From: 79-D21 sp022839995
GTDB taxonomy: Bacteria > Synergistota > Synergistia > Synergistales > 79-D21
Direction of reading: 5' to 3'
Assembly: GCA_022839995.1 (NCBI GenBank)
Contig: JALHIN010000009.1
Location: 1-64,000 of the forward strand
Length of the DNA stretch: 64,000 nucleotides
Below are positions 50,952 through 59,008 of this stretch, in pieces. Each line of letters opens with the position of its first letter. Position 1 is the stretch's first letter. A model generated the notes under the pieces. The model had not been told where the DNA came from. It saw nothing but the letters and a program-made list of their open reading frames with translations, and made no database searches. The position numbers were made by a program, and so were the translations under genes.

Positions 50952-51260
50952 ATGAAATTCACCACGGTCCCCACCAGCCGAATAAGACGATCGAGACGAA
51001 GCTTCGCGGGCGTTGGCGTTCTGGACGCCGCAAGTTTTGTCCTGCGGCCTGTCGAATTGGCAAAGGGAGGGTTTGACATGTGGTTGAAAGACAGCAAGGG
51101 GAACTGGTATATGGCGGGGCAGGAACCGATCTGCGGGATTTGCGAGGCCGCAGGCAGCTGGGAAAAGGATGCCGAGGGCGGGTGGGTCTACGTGACCGCG
51201 ACAGTCGGCGGCCTGTCGGGGAATTCCTATATCCCGGTCCACTCTTCGATCGCCCTGTAA
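50952..51260 (+). CDS. Small protein with CxxC motif, unrecognised
   Basis: 102 residues if translated from the ATG at 50952, which has GGAGG seven bases upstream, or 61 residues from an in-frame ATG at 51078, which has GGGAGGG five bases upstream. The first 42 residues are basic and do not look like a signal peptide. The second part has EPICGICEAAGSWEKD, with a CxxC pair, and aromatic-rich strands (GWVYVTATVGG). No family is recognised. It lies between a strong promoter and the importer genes and may be a metal or ligand handling protein, which is inference. The double start is unusual. Confidence 0.5.
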   Translation: MKFTTVPTSRIRRSRRSFAGVGVLDAASFVLRPVELAKGGFDMWLKDSKGNWYMAGQEPICGICEAAGSWEKDAEGGWVYVTATVGGLSGNSYIPVHSSIAL

Positions 51261-51288
51261 ACGGATCTCCCTTCAAACGGACCGTCCA

Positions 51289-51330
51289 GGGGCGGGCGCG
51301 CGGAATGCGCGTTCCGCCCCTTTTCTTTTA
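51289..51330 (+). terminator. Terminator or attenuator before the importer genes
   Basis: GGGGCGGGCGCGC and GCGCGTTCCGCCCC form an imperfect stem, followed by TTTTCTTTTA. It lies between the small CxxC gene and the permease gene, so part of the transcription may end here. Confidence 0.75.
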
Positions 51331-51366
51331 TACTGGCCGAAAGCCCTGGACAGGAGAGTGGGTTTC

Positions 51367-52359
51367 TTGGCAGCCTTCCGCGACAAATTCCGACTCGCAT
51401 CCGTATTCCTGTTTCTCGCCTTTGCCTTGGCGGGAGCGTTCGGCTATTCCCTTCTGTCAGGGGATGTCCGCATTCCCTTTCAGGAAGTCTTGGAAATCCT
51501 TGCAACGGGTCCCGCCGGACCTGCCGGTTCCCAGGAGAGCCTCGCGAGGGCCGTCATCTGGCATGTCCGCCTGCCGAGGGCGTTGACCGCCCTGGCGACC
51601 GGGGCGGGACTCGCCTGCTGCGGGGTCCTTTTCCAGGCCCTCCTGCTGAATCCCCTGGCTGAACCCTATACGCTGGGAGTGGCTTCGGGAGCCGCCTTCG
51701 GGGCTGCGGCCGCCATCTCCTTCCAGTTGCCCTTCCTCACCTTCTGGGCGTTCGCGGGAAGCGTCGGCGCGCTGGGGGTGGTATTCGCCCTCGGAGGGCG
51801 GGGTGCCCTTCGCGAGCCCACCCGGATGATCCTGGCCGGGGTGGTCGTCGGAAGCATCCTGAGCGCCGCCATCGCCCTGCTGAAGGCCCTGTCGGGGCAG
51901 ATGATGGCCGCGATCGTCCTTTGGATTATGGGCAGTTTCGCTGGGTCCACCTGGGGAAGCACGGCCTGGTGCCTCCCCGCGGCGATCCTGGTCTCGGTCC
52001 TGGGCTTCGGGCTGCACCGTGACCTGGATATCGTGGCGTCCGGAAGCCCGGCGATGGCGCTCGGAGTCAACGAACCGCGCCTGAGGATGGGCTTGCTGTT
52101 GATCTCATCCCTTGCGACAGCCGTTTTCGTGTCCTTTTCCGGGGTAGTGGGTTTCGTGGGGCTGGTTGTTCCCCACCTGGTCCGGATCCTCGCCGGCCCG
52201 AACCACGTCCGGCTCGTGCCCCTTTCCTTCCTCGGGGGAGGGCTGCTGATGCTGGTTGCGGACCAGGCCGCACGGGGCCTTTCGGAATTGCCCGTCGGCG
52301 TGATCACGGCTCTCGTCGGAGGGCCGGTCTTTTGCGTGCTTCTCTGGAGGCGGGCCTGA
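51367..52359 (+). CDS. FecCD/BtuC-type ABC importer permease
   Basis: 330 residues, about ten membrane helices. Signature stretches are WHVRLPRALTALATGAGLA, NPLAEPYTLGVASGAAFGA and GFVGLVVPHLVRILAGPNH, the last being the FecCD coupling region. The family imports Fe(III)-siderophores, haem or corrinoids; the exact ligand is not shown. The TTG at 51367 has AGGAG ten bases upstream; a GTG at 51358 lies too close to it. The stop overlaps the ATPase start by one base. Confidence 0.93.
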   Translation: MAAFRDKFRLASVFLFLAFALAGAFGYSLLSGDVRIPFQEVLEILATGPAGPAGSQESLARAVIWHVRLPRALTALATGAGLACCGVLFQALLLNPLAEPYTLGVASGAAFGAAAAISFQLPFLTFWAFAGSVGALGVVFALGGRGALREPTRMILAGVVVGSILSAAIALLKALSGQMMAAIVLWIMGSFAGSTWGSTAWCLPAAILVSVLGFGLHRDLDIVASGSPAMALGVNEPRLRMGLLLISSLATAVFVSFSGVVGFVGLVVPHLVRILAGPNHVRLVPLSFLGGGLLMLVADQAARGLSELPVGVITALVGGPVFCVLLWRRA

Positions 52360-53117
52360 TGCTGAGGGCGATACGGGTCTCCGCCGGCTACGGAAGCCAG
52401 CCCGTTCTCCACGGACTCTCCCTGGAGATCCGTCCCGGGGAGGTCCTGGCTCTTCTCGGGCCGAACGGAAGCGGAAAAAGCACGCTGCTTTCCGCGCTTT
52501 GCGGGGTAGTGAGAGTTCTCGAGGGGGAGGTCCTCCTGGAGGATCGGCCGGTTCTCGGGATGGACCGGAGGAGCGTTTCAAGGCAGGTCGCCTATGTCCC
52601 GCAGCAGTTTGCCTTCACCCAGGGATTCCGCGTGGAGGAGATCGTCCTCATGGGGAGGTCCTGCTGGCTCGGCCCCTTCGAAAATCCGGGCGAAATCGAC
52701 CGTCGGAAGGTAGAGGAAGCGCTGGAGGCGATGGAACTGGAAAGGGTCCGCGAAAAGCCCGTGACAGAGCTCTCCGGGGGCGAAGCCCAGCGGGCCTGCC
52801 TCGCCAGGGCTCTTGCGCAGGACACCCGGTTCTGCCTCTTCGATGAGCCGACCGCTTCCCTGGATCCGCGCCACGCGCTCCTGGTGATGGAACGGCTTGC
52901 CGGGCTGGCCCAGGAAGGGAAAGGTGTCGCCGTCGCCCTGCACGACGTGAACCTGGCCTTTCGCCATGCCTCGAGGATCGCCTTCCTCAAGGAAGGTCGC
53001 TTGTTTGGAGTTTTTCGTCCGAGCGAGGTGGACGAATCCGTGCTGGAGTCGGTATTCGAGGTTGGATGGCGGTTTGCCGTCGGCCCTGGGCTCTCCCGCC
53101 TGGCCTTTCCCGCCTAG
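52359..53117 (+). CDS. ABC importer ATPase, FecE/BtuD type
   Basis: 252 residues. Walker A LLGPNGSGKSTLLSAL, Q-loop YVPQQFAFTQGF, signature ELSGGEAQRACLARAL, Walker B FCLFDEPTASLDP and the H-loop VALHDVNLAF are all present. It pairs with the preceding permease. The binding protein is not in this operon, but a BtuF-like one is encoded at 57440-58306 in the TonB cluster. Confidence 0.95.
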   Translation: MLRAIRVSAGYGSQPVLHGLSLEIRPGEVLALLGPNGSGKSTLLSALCGVVRVLEGEVLLEDRPVLGMDRRSVSRQVAYVPQQFAFTQGFRVEEIVLMGRSCWLGPFENPGEIDRRKVEEALEAMELERVREKPVTELSGGEAQRACLARALAQDTRFCLFDEPTASLDPRHALLVMERLAGLAQEGKGVAVALHDVNLAFRHASRIAFLKEGRLFGVFRPSEVDESVLESVFEVGWRFAVGPGLSRLAFPA

Positions 53118-53118
53118 C

Positions 53119-54930
53119 CTAGGGAAAGAGCGAGAACGCAGCGTTCAGGAGCCCCCCGGCGGCAAATGCGGTAACCAGCATGATGCCCAGGCTTTTCAAG
53201 GTGTCCTTCCCTCCCAGCTCCTTCCACAGGACGACGAAAGTGGCGATGCAGGGAAAGGTCATGGCGAGTGTGACCGTTGCCACGACCAGTTGGTTTGGGG
53301 AAAGCCCGAGGGGAACCAGCATCCCCACCGCCACGTCTTTCCTCAGGATCCCCAGGAGGATGGCCCCGGCGGCTGAAGCGGGAAGCCCCAGGACGACGTT
53401 GAAAAGCGGAGCGGCAAGCCTGGAAAGGAAGCCGATGACTCCCGTCGAGGTCAGGAGGTTTGCCAGGAGGATTCCGCCCAGGACGAGGGGAGTCGCTTCG
53501 AGGAGGAACTCGCGGACCCTGAACCAGAGCTTCATGGCGAAGGCCTGCAGGGAAGGCATCCGGTAAGGGGGGATCTCGACGATCAGTTCCGGGCTGAACC
53601 CCGGGAGCAGCCGGTGAAGGATCCTCCCCAGGGTGATCCAGGAAAGGAAAAGGGCCCCGTAGACCAGGAGGACGAAGCGAAGGCCGATGTTTCCGAGCAC
53701 GCCGACGACCATGGCCTGAAGCGCGGCGCAGGGAACTGCCACGGAGATGAGCGTGGCCGCGATGAACCGCTCTCTCTTCGACTCCAGGACTCGTGTCGCC
53801 AGGATGCCGGGAACGTTGCACCCAAGTCCCAGGAGGGTCGGGATGACGGCATAGCCGTGAATCCCGAGCCGGTGCAGCAAGGCGTCGAACAGAACGGCAA
53901 GGCGCGGCAGGTAGCCGGAATCCTCGAGGAAGCTGAGGACGGCATAGAAAGCCACGATATAGGGCAGGACCATGACGAATTCGACGTACAACCCCGTCGA
54001 AATCATCCCGAAGCTCAGTTCGAAATCGATCTTTCCATCAAACAGGGTTCCGATCAGAAGGGTATGGAGAAAGGACCCGGGGCCCAGCAGTTCCGAAATC
54101 TTCATCAGGACCGGCCGGACGGCTCTTTCGAAGAAGGGGTCCAGGAGCAGGCTGATCAGTCCTTCCCCGATCTCCCTTACCGCTCCGTAGCTCAGGGAGA
54201 GAACCCCGACGCCGATGAGGGCCCCCCAGAATTTGTGGACGCTCAAGTCCTCCAGGCGGTCTCTTAACGTGTGGTGCCGGTGGACGACTTTCTGGACCCG
54301 GCCGACGATCGATCCGATCCGCTGCCAGCGCTCTTCCCTGGGAACGCTGGAAAGCGGGGAGACACGGGCCTCGTCCAGTTTCGCCACCAGTTCGCGGATG
54401 CCCTGCCCGGTCACCGCCACCGTGGGGACGACCGGCACCCCCAATTCTTCCTGCAGGGCCGCGGAATCGACCAGGACGCCGCGGTGCCTTGCCTCGTCCA
54501 CCATGTTCAGGGCGACGATCGATGGAAGTCCCCGCTCAAGGACCTGGAGAGCCAGGACGAGGTTCCTTTCCAGCGCCGTGGCGTCCAGCACGATGATGGC
54601 TTTCTCGGCGCCTTCCTCGATCAGTTTCAGGGCGATTTCCTCCGCTTCGTTGGTCGGCTCGAGGGTGTAGGCTCCGGGCACGTCCACCAGGCGGTAGCAG
54701 GTCCCGCCTACCGCGAGTGTCCCTTCCATGAAGCCGACCGTTGTGCCCGGGTAGTTGGAAGAAATCGCGTGAACGCCGGTCAGGCGCGAAAAAAAAGCGC
54801 TCTTTCCGACGTTCGGGTTTCCCGTCAAAAGGATGCGCTTCGTGCAGTTTTCCCGGCCTTCACCCGGATCGGGCGTCGAACGGGGAATGCAGCCGCTACA
54901 ACCGGAGCAACGGCCGTCGCAAAAGGACAT
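53119..54930 (-). CDS. feoB: Ferrous iron transporter FeoB
   Basis: 603 residues. The G domain shows G1 GNPNVGKSAFFSRL (37-50), G2 around SSNYPGTTVG, G3 VDVPGAYTLEP and G4 ALNMVDEARHRG. The membrane part holds the Gate motifs GLGCNVPGILATR and FVPCA-like SVAVPCAALQAMVVG. An N-terminal extension MSFCDGRCSGCSGC carries four closely spaced cysteines before the G domain, not present in E. coli FeoB. It imports Fe(II). It overlaps feoA by one base and is convergent with the ABC ATPase gene. Confidence 0.97.
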   Translation of the reverse strand: MSFCDGRCSGCSGCIPRSTPDPGEGRENCTKRILLTGNPNVGKSAFFSRLTGVHAISSNYPGTTVGFMEGTLAVGGTCYRLVDVPGAYTLEPTNEAEEIALKLIEEGAEKAIIVLDATALERNLVLALQVLERGLPSIVALNMVDEARHRGVLVDSAALQEELGVPVVPTVAVTGQGIRELVAKLDEARVSPLSSVPREERWQRIGSIVGRVQKVVHRHHTLRDRLEDLSVHKFWGALIGVGVLSLSYGAVREIGEGLISLLLDPFFERAVRPVLMKISELLGPGSFLHTLLIGTLFDGKIDFELSFGMISTGLYVEFVMVLPYIVAFYAVLSFLEDSGYLPRLAVLFDALLHRLGIHGYAVIPTLLGLGCNVPGILATRVLESKRERFIAATLISVAVPCAALQAMVVGVLGNIGLRFVLLVYGALFLSWITLGRILHRLLPGFSPELIVEIPPYRMPSLQAFAMKLWFRVREFLLEATPLVLGGILLANLLTSTGVIGFLSRLAAPLFNVVLGLPASAAGAILLGILRKDVAVGMLVPLGLSPNQLVVATVTLAMTFPCIATFVVLWKELGGKDTLKSLGIMLVTAFAAGGLLNAAFSLFP

Positions 54931-55178
54931 CAGGAGCGGCTCCCTTCCGAAGGTTCCACTTCCACGATGAGCCGCGAGGAAATCCCATGGCCGATCGCGA
55001 TCTGCCTCTGGTCGAGGAGGATCGTCACCGGGCCCTTGAAGGGCATTCCCGAGATCTTCCGGATGGACTTTCCCGGATAGAGGCCGAGGGCTTCAAGGCG
55101 CTGGCCGCATTCCCCTTCGGGCATCTGGGCGATGACCGCCTGCGTTCCGTCTTCGAGAGCGTTCAACGTTCTTCTCAT
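54930..55178 (-). CDS. feoA: Ferrous iron transport protein FeoA
   Basis: 82 residues, an SH3-like fold with RLEALGLYPGKSIRKI and GPVTILLDQRQIAIGHG, typical of FeoA. It assists FeoB at the inner membrane. The ATG at 55178 is chosen because GGAG lies seven bases upstream; an in-frame ATG at 55190 is possible. An iron-box-like palindrome lies just upstream. Confidence 0.92.
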   Translation of the reverse strand: MRRTLNALEDGTQAVIAQMPEGECGQRLEALGLYPGKSIRKISGMPFKGPVTILLDQRQIAIGHGISSRLIVEVEPSEGSRS

Positions 55179-55196
55179 GGGGATCTCCATTCATTA

Positions 55197-55210
55197 TTAG
55201 GACTGCCTAA
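55197..55210 (-). promoter_or_regulatory. DtxR/IdeR-like metal-responsive operator upstream of feoAB
   Basis: TTAGGACTGCCTAA: perfect TTAGG/CCTAA arms with a four-base spacer, the arm sequence of DtxR-family boxes. It lies 18 bases before the feoA start, in the expected promoter region. The regulator is not in the window. Confidence 0.6.
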
Positions 55211-55248
55211 CTTATAGCCGAGCCGCTTCCGGCTGTCAAGACGGCAGA

Positions 55249-56418
55249 TCAAGGGTTTCCCGTCATGGCTTTCAGGAGCATGGTGGCGTAGGAGCTTTTC
55301 GGCAGGAAAAAGCCGAGAGTCGCCCGCCATTTTCCGGGGTAGAGCTCGTCCGGTTCGAAACCGGAAAATGCCAGGTTTTCCGGCTTTACAACGGCTTTCC
55401 TGGGGAAGGATTTGAAAAAGGTTCGCCGGAATTCCCTCATGTTGAACTGGGGTCGCCGGATGCCCCGGCCCTGGAGAACCTCGTCCAGGACTTTCCGGAC
55501 CTGCGGATCGGCATTGCCGATTTTTGCAGCCTCGGTTGGAATCTCCATGCCGGGCAGGGGGTTTTCCTTTTCCGGTTCCAGGTTTTCGAAGTGGAGGGTG
55601 GGGGCTGTTTTTCCCGGAACTTCGAAGGTTTCCTTCCCGTGGAGCCGGACCAGCCTTGAAAGGGCGAGGTTCCACAGGAAGGACTGGAAGGCCGCAAATG
55701 CCATGGAAAGCTCCTCCCGCGGGATCGCGTTCAGGGCACGGATCAGTCCGCTCCGGGAGGAGTCGCGGGAAAGCATGCCGGCGATTTCCCGTTCTTCCCG
55801 GGTGCGGGAAAGCGAAAGGAGGGCAGCCCAGTCTCCCCAGGCCTTTCGGCGCATCGCCTTCAGGGCTTTCACGGGTGCCGGGTCCTCGGGATGGATCGTG
55901 CAGAAGAACAGCTGCAGGGCCCCCGTGTATTCTCCACGGATCAGCCGCTCTGCCAGGAAGGCTCCTTCCGAGACGCCGCCGAACCGCTGATCGTCGAAAT
56001 AATTGGCGAATCCCCACCGCGAGACCTGTTCCATTCCCCTCTCGAGCGAACGGGCTTCGGCCTCCGAGAGATCCCGGACCGTGAGGCGGAAATCGTTTCC
56101 CAGCAGGTGGAAAGGGGAGATGTAGTCGTCCACGAACCCCTCCCGTACGACGGAAACGTTCTTCGAGGCGAAATCCAGGCTGTACCGGGAAGGGACCGAG
56201 AGGAACTGTTCGGTCAGGGCATGCCGGTCCTTCTTGCCGCCGTACCCGACAGCGGAGATCGGGACGTTGTTTGCCCGGGCGGCCGCGGCAATGGCGTCCA
56301 GCGTGTTCCATCCCCTTTTTGTAAGCCGGTAGAAGCCATAGGCGCCCGAAGAAGGGGAGGACACCAGGTCCAGCCTTTCCCGGACCTGGAAGTCTTCCGG
56401 CAGAACCTTGATTTTCAT
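55249..56418 (-). CDS. truD: tRNA pseudouridine(13) synthase TruD
   Basis: 389 residues. The catalytic Asp64 is in GYGGKKDRHALTEQ, preceded by the FYRLTKRGWNT stretch; FANYFDDQRFG is the conserved NxxDxQRFG motif. LYPGKWRATLG is near the C terminus. It converts U13 of tRNAs to pseudouridine. It lies after tonB on the same strand with 16 bases between, so it is likely cotranscribed with the exbB-tonB genes. The ATG at 56418 is the best start. Confidence 0.93.
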   Translation of the reverse strand: MKIKVLPEDFQVRERLDLVSSPSSGAYGFYRLTKRGWNTLDAIAAAARANNVPISAVGYGGKKDRHALTEQFLSVPSRYSLDFASKNVSVVREGFVDDYISPFHLLGNDFRLTVRDLSEAEARSLERGMEQVSRWGFANYFDDQRFGGVSEGAFLAERLIRGEYTGALQLFFCTIHPEDPAPVKALKAMRRKAWGDWAALLSLSRTREEREIAGMLSRDSSRSGLIRALNAIPREELSMAFAAFQSFLWNLALSRLVRLHGKETFEVPGKTAPTLHFENLEPEKENPLPGMEIPTEAAKIGNADPQVRKVLDEVLQGRGIRRPQFNMREFRRTFFKSFPRKAVVKPENLAFSGFEPDELYPGKWRATLGFFLPKSSYATMLLKAMTGNP

Positions 56419-56434
56419 GCGCACAGATCCCTTC

Positions 56435-57067
56435 TCATTCCAGTCGGAAGACCACCGGGACCAACAGGAGGCCCGGCGCATCCGGCCGGAATTTCCAGCT
56501 TCGGACCGCGGTCAGGGCGGACCGGTCGAGAGCGGGATACCCCGAAGAGGAGTGGATTGAGATATCTATGGGTTTCCCACTTTCGTCCAGCCTGACGAGC
56601 AGGACCACGGTCCCCGATTCCCCCTTCTTCCGGGAGGCCAGGGGGTACAGCGGTTTCGTCCTGGAGAGGACGTCCGGTTCCCGGGCTTCCCGAACGGTTT
56701 CGGGAGACACCACCGGTTGGGGGACTGGCGCCCCTGGGGATTCCTCCGGGACCTTCGTACCGGCAGGATCCCTCGAGGCTTGACCCGAGCCGACGGAGGA
56801 CGCTGCTGTGGCTTGGCCCGACTGTTTTTCCGGGTGCCGCGCGGGTTTCGAGGGCTGGGCGGAAGGGGGCTTCTCCCGGAGGCTCGGCGGCGATTTCGGC
56901 TGCATTCCCTGTTCAGGGACGCCGACGGGGGCAATGGGAAGGCTGACGAGCCTGGCTTTCAGCAAAACCGGAGGCGGTGCCGCCGTGCAGCGGTCACCCA
57001 GGAGCAGGAAGACGGCCGCCGCGTGGAGGGCCAGGCTGAGGAGAACAGGGATTCCCCAGCGTCTCAA
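56435..57067 (-). CDS. tonB: TonB protein
   Basis: 210 residues. One N-terminal membrane helix (IPVLLSLALHAAAVFLLLG) is followed by a Pro/Ser-rich spacer and a C-terminal TonB domain with LVRLDESGKPIDISIHSSSGYPALDRSALTAV-type motif and WKFRP. It transmits proton-motive force to outer-membrane receptors with ExbB-ExbD, so the cell is diderm. It overlaps exbD by four bases. Confidence 0.93.
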   Translation of the reverse strand: MRRWGIPVLLSLALHAAAVFLLLGDRCTAAPPPVLLKARLVSLPIAPVGVPEQGMQPKSPPSLREKPPSAQPSKPARHPEKQSGQATAASSVGSGQASRDPAGTKVPEESPGAPVPQPVVSPETVREAREPDVLSRTKPLYPLASRKKGESGTVVLLVRLDESGKPIDISIHSSSGYPALDRSALTAVRSWKFRPDAPGLLLVPVVFRLE

Positions 57068-57450
57068 GGGGTCTTGCCTCCCTGCAGCGCAAGGCCGACG
57101 TCCTGAATCCCCGCGCTTTGCAGGATTTCCAGTAGGGCGGCGACGTTCCCGTAGGACACGTCCCGGTCGGCCGCCAGGATAAGGTCCCTCCCAGCCTTGC
57201 CGGCTTTCAGGGCCAGGGCGGCGGTTTCTTCCCTGGAGACCGGTGTGCCGTCAAAACGGATCCGGCCGTCGGGAAAGACTTCGATGACGGCCGGTCTGCC
57301 CCCGATCGGGGCTCCCTGGCCCGCGGGAAGGCGGACCGAGATCTGCCCCTGCAGTAGGGAAGCTGTGATCACGAAAAAGAGGATCAGCATGAACAGGACG
57401 TCGATCAGGGGAGTCAGGTCCAGGTCTGGCAGCAGGCGCCTACGGGACAC
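57064..57450 (-). CDS. exbD: ExbD/TolR-family biopolymer transport protein
   Basis: 128 residues. The N-terminal membrane helix carries the ExbD signature PDLDLTPLIDVLFMLILFF with the essential Asp; the C-terminal periplasmic domain ends LILAADRDVSYGNVAALLEIL. It works with ExbB and TonB. It overlaps the binding-protein gene by 11 bases and tonB by four, so all are translated together. Confidence 0.95.
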   Translation of the reverse strand: MSRRRLLPDLDLTPLIDVLFMLILFFVITASLLQGQISVRLPAGQGAPIGGRPAVIEVFPDGRIRFDGTPVSREETAALALKAGKAGRDLILAADRDVSYGNVAALLEILQSAGIQDVGLALQGGKTP

Positions 57451-58306
57451 GGGGCTTGCCCCCCTTCTCCAGCGCTTCGGTCAGAAGCCGCGCGGCTTCC
57501 AGGACGCGGGGGCCCGGGTGGAAAAGGGCGTCTGAGCGGACGGCGACCACCCTCCCGGTACTGGCCGCCCGAAGCGGAAGTCCGCTGAAGAGGGCCTGGA
57601 AAGACTCCTGGGTGATGGCCATTCCCTTTTCCGCCTGGGCCAGGACGACGACGTCCGGGTCCAGGGATAGGACCGTTTCCCGATCGACCTGGGGGAAGGA
57701 GAAGACGATCCGGTTTGCCGCGTTGGGGATCCCCAGGCGCGTCAGGATGTCCTGGATGTAGTTGGTTCTCCCGGCTACGGTCAGCGGGTCGTGCCAAACG
57801 ATCACGAGGACCGATGGAACGCCCCCCGGGTGGGCGGTACGGATCCGCTTGCGGAGGGTTTCCAGCTCGAACCGGATCTTCCGGATGGCACGGTCGGCTT
57901 CTTCCTTTCTGCCGAGCTCGCGCCCCAGGATCTTCAGCGCTTCCTCGACCTGGCCGAGAGAGCGATGCAGGGTCAGGGAAATCGTTCGGATCCCCATTTT
58001 CGAAAGGCGGGAAAGGGTTTGCCCGTGGAAGGTCGCCTCGCCGACCACGAGGGTGGGGCGGAAGGAGAGGATCCTTTCGATTGAAGGTGTGGAGTATCCG
58101 CCGACTTTGGGTAGAGAGCGGGCGGCCTTCGGGTAGTCGTCGTATTCCGAGACGGCCACGACGGATCCCATCAGGCCGAGGGCGTCGAGGGTTTCGGTGA
58201 TGCTCGGGGCAAGGGAAACGATGCGTTCCGCACGGGCCGCCCGGGCGGTTCCGTTCCAGCCGAAAAGCAGGAGAAAGGCTGCAAGGAACGGAAACACCTT
58301 TTTCAT
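57440..58306 (-). CDS. BtuF-like periplasmic cobalamin/metal-chelate binding protein
   Basis: 288 residues. A signal peptide (VFPFLAAFLLLFGWNGTARA) is followed by a helical-backbone receptor with RIVSLAPSITETLDALG, GGYSTPSIERILSFRPTLVV and VLSLDPDVVVLAQ. These match BtuF and related class III binding proteins. It lies inside the exbB-exbD-tonB operon, a good sign that the ligand is taken up by a TonB-dependent receptor. The probable permease and ATPase lie at 51367-53117. No lipobox cysteine follows the signal peptide. Confidence 0.9.
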   Translation of the reverse strand: MKKVFPFLAAFLLLFGWNGTARAARAERIVSLAPSITETLDALGLMGSVVAVSEYDDYPKAARSLPKVGGYSTPSIERILSFRPTLVVGEATFHGQTLSRLSKMGIRTISLTLHRSLGQVEEALKILGRELGRKEEADRAIRKIRFELETLRKRIRTAHPGGVPSVLVIVWHDPLTVAGRTNYIQDILTRLGIPNAANRIVFSFPQVDRETVLSLDPDVVVLAQAEKGMAITQESFQALFSGLPLRAASTGRVVAVRSDALFHPGPRVLEAARLLTEALEKGGKPRVP

Positions 58307-58956
58307 GGCCTTGCGGGGTCTCCTGTCCTGGGGCTCTTTTGCAGGAGTTTCTCTCGAACCAGGAAGTCGACCCCTCTGTTGAGGGTTTCTTCCTCGCTGT
58401 CGACCCGGGCGGAGAGGTAGGTGTGGCACAGGATGACGGGAACCGCGACCGCCAGGCCTGCGACCGTGGTCAGCAGCGCAACCCAGATCCCGGAAGCCAG
58501 CTCGGCCATCCCCGCCCCTCCCGGGACGGACCCGGAAACGGCGGGAAGGCCCCTGAAGGTTGACACCATGCCGAGGACGGTTCCGAGGAGCCCCAGGAGG
58601 GGAGCCACCCGTGCGATCGTGGCAAGCGTGCCCAGTCCCTTTTCCCAACGGAACAGCTCCCTTCGCAGCTGCTGCTCCATGAGGGTCTCCAGGGAGTCCG
58701 GCTCTGCCTGCCAGTGGGTGATCGCCACTTCGAAGAGGCGGTGGAGGGAGCTTGAGCCGGATTTGACGACGGCTTTCGCGGCAGCTTCGTCTCCCTCGTA
58801 GAGCGCTTTCCCGAGAGCCGTTTCCAAGGCCATCGGATCCGTCGAGGCTCGCCGGAAAAACAGCAGGCGCTCGATCACGATGGCGAAAGCAAGGACGGAA
58901 ACGGCGCCAATGACCCACATCAGGGGTCCGCCCAGCTTGAAGAGGTTCAGGTCCAT
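58303..58956 (-). CDS. exbB: ExbB/TolQ-family proton channel protein
   Basis: 217 residues with three membrane helices: FKLGGPLMWVIGAVSVLAFAI at the start, ARVAPLLGLLGTVLGMV in the middle (conserved Thr of the pore) and ASGIWVALLTTVAGLAVAVP at the end, the last two being the MotA/TolQ/ExbB motif. It forms the channel with ExbD. Its ATGA overlap with the binding-protein gene shows they are one operon. It is the first gene. Confidence 0.95.
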   Translation of the reverse strand: MDLNLFKLGGPLMWVIGAVSVLAFAIVIERLLFFRRASTDPMALETALGKALYEGDEAAAKAVVKSGSSSLHRLFEVAITHWQAEPDSLETLMEQQLRRELFRWEKGLGTLATIARVAPLLGLLGTVLGMVSTFRGLPAVSGSVPGGAGMAELASGIWVALLTTVAGLAVAVPVILCHTYLSARVDSEEETLNRGVDFLVREKLLQKSPRTGDPARP

Positions 58957-59008
58957 GGGGTTCCCTCGCTTTCCCGGGTTCCTGTTGCGGGGCCATTATA
59001 GACGATCG

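Noticed and set aside
50921..51077. Cobalamin riboswitch before the BtuC/FecC genes
   Set aside because: I looked for the B12-box sequence and its usual surrounding stems and did not see them; only short hairpins (GGCGT/ACGCC and GCCGCA/TGCGGC) are present, inside a possible coding frame.
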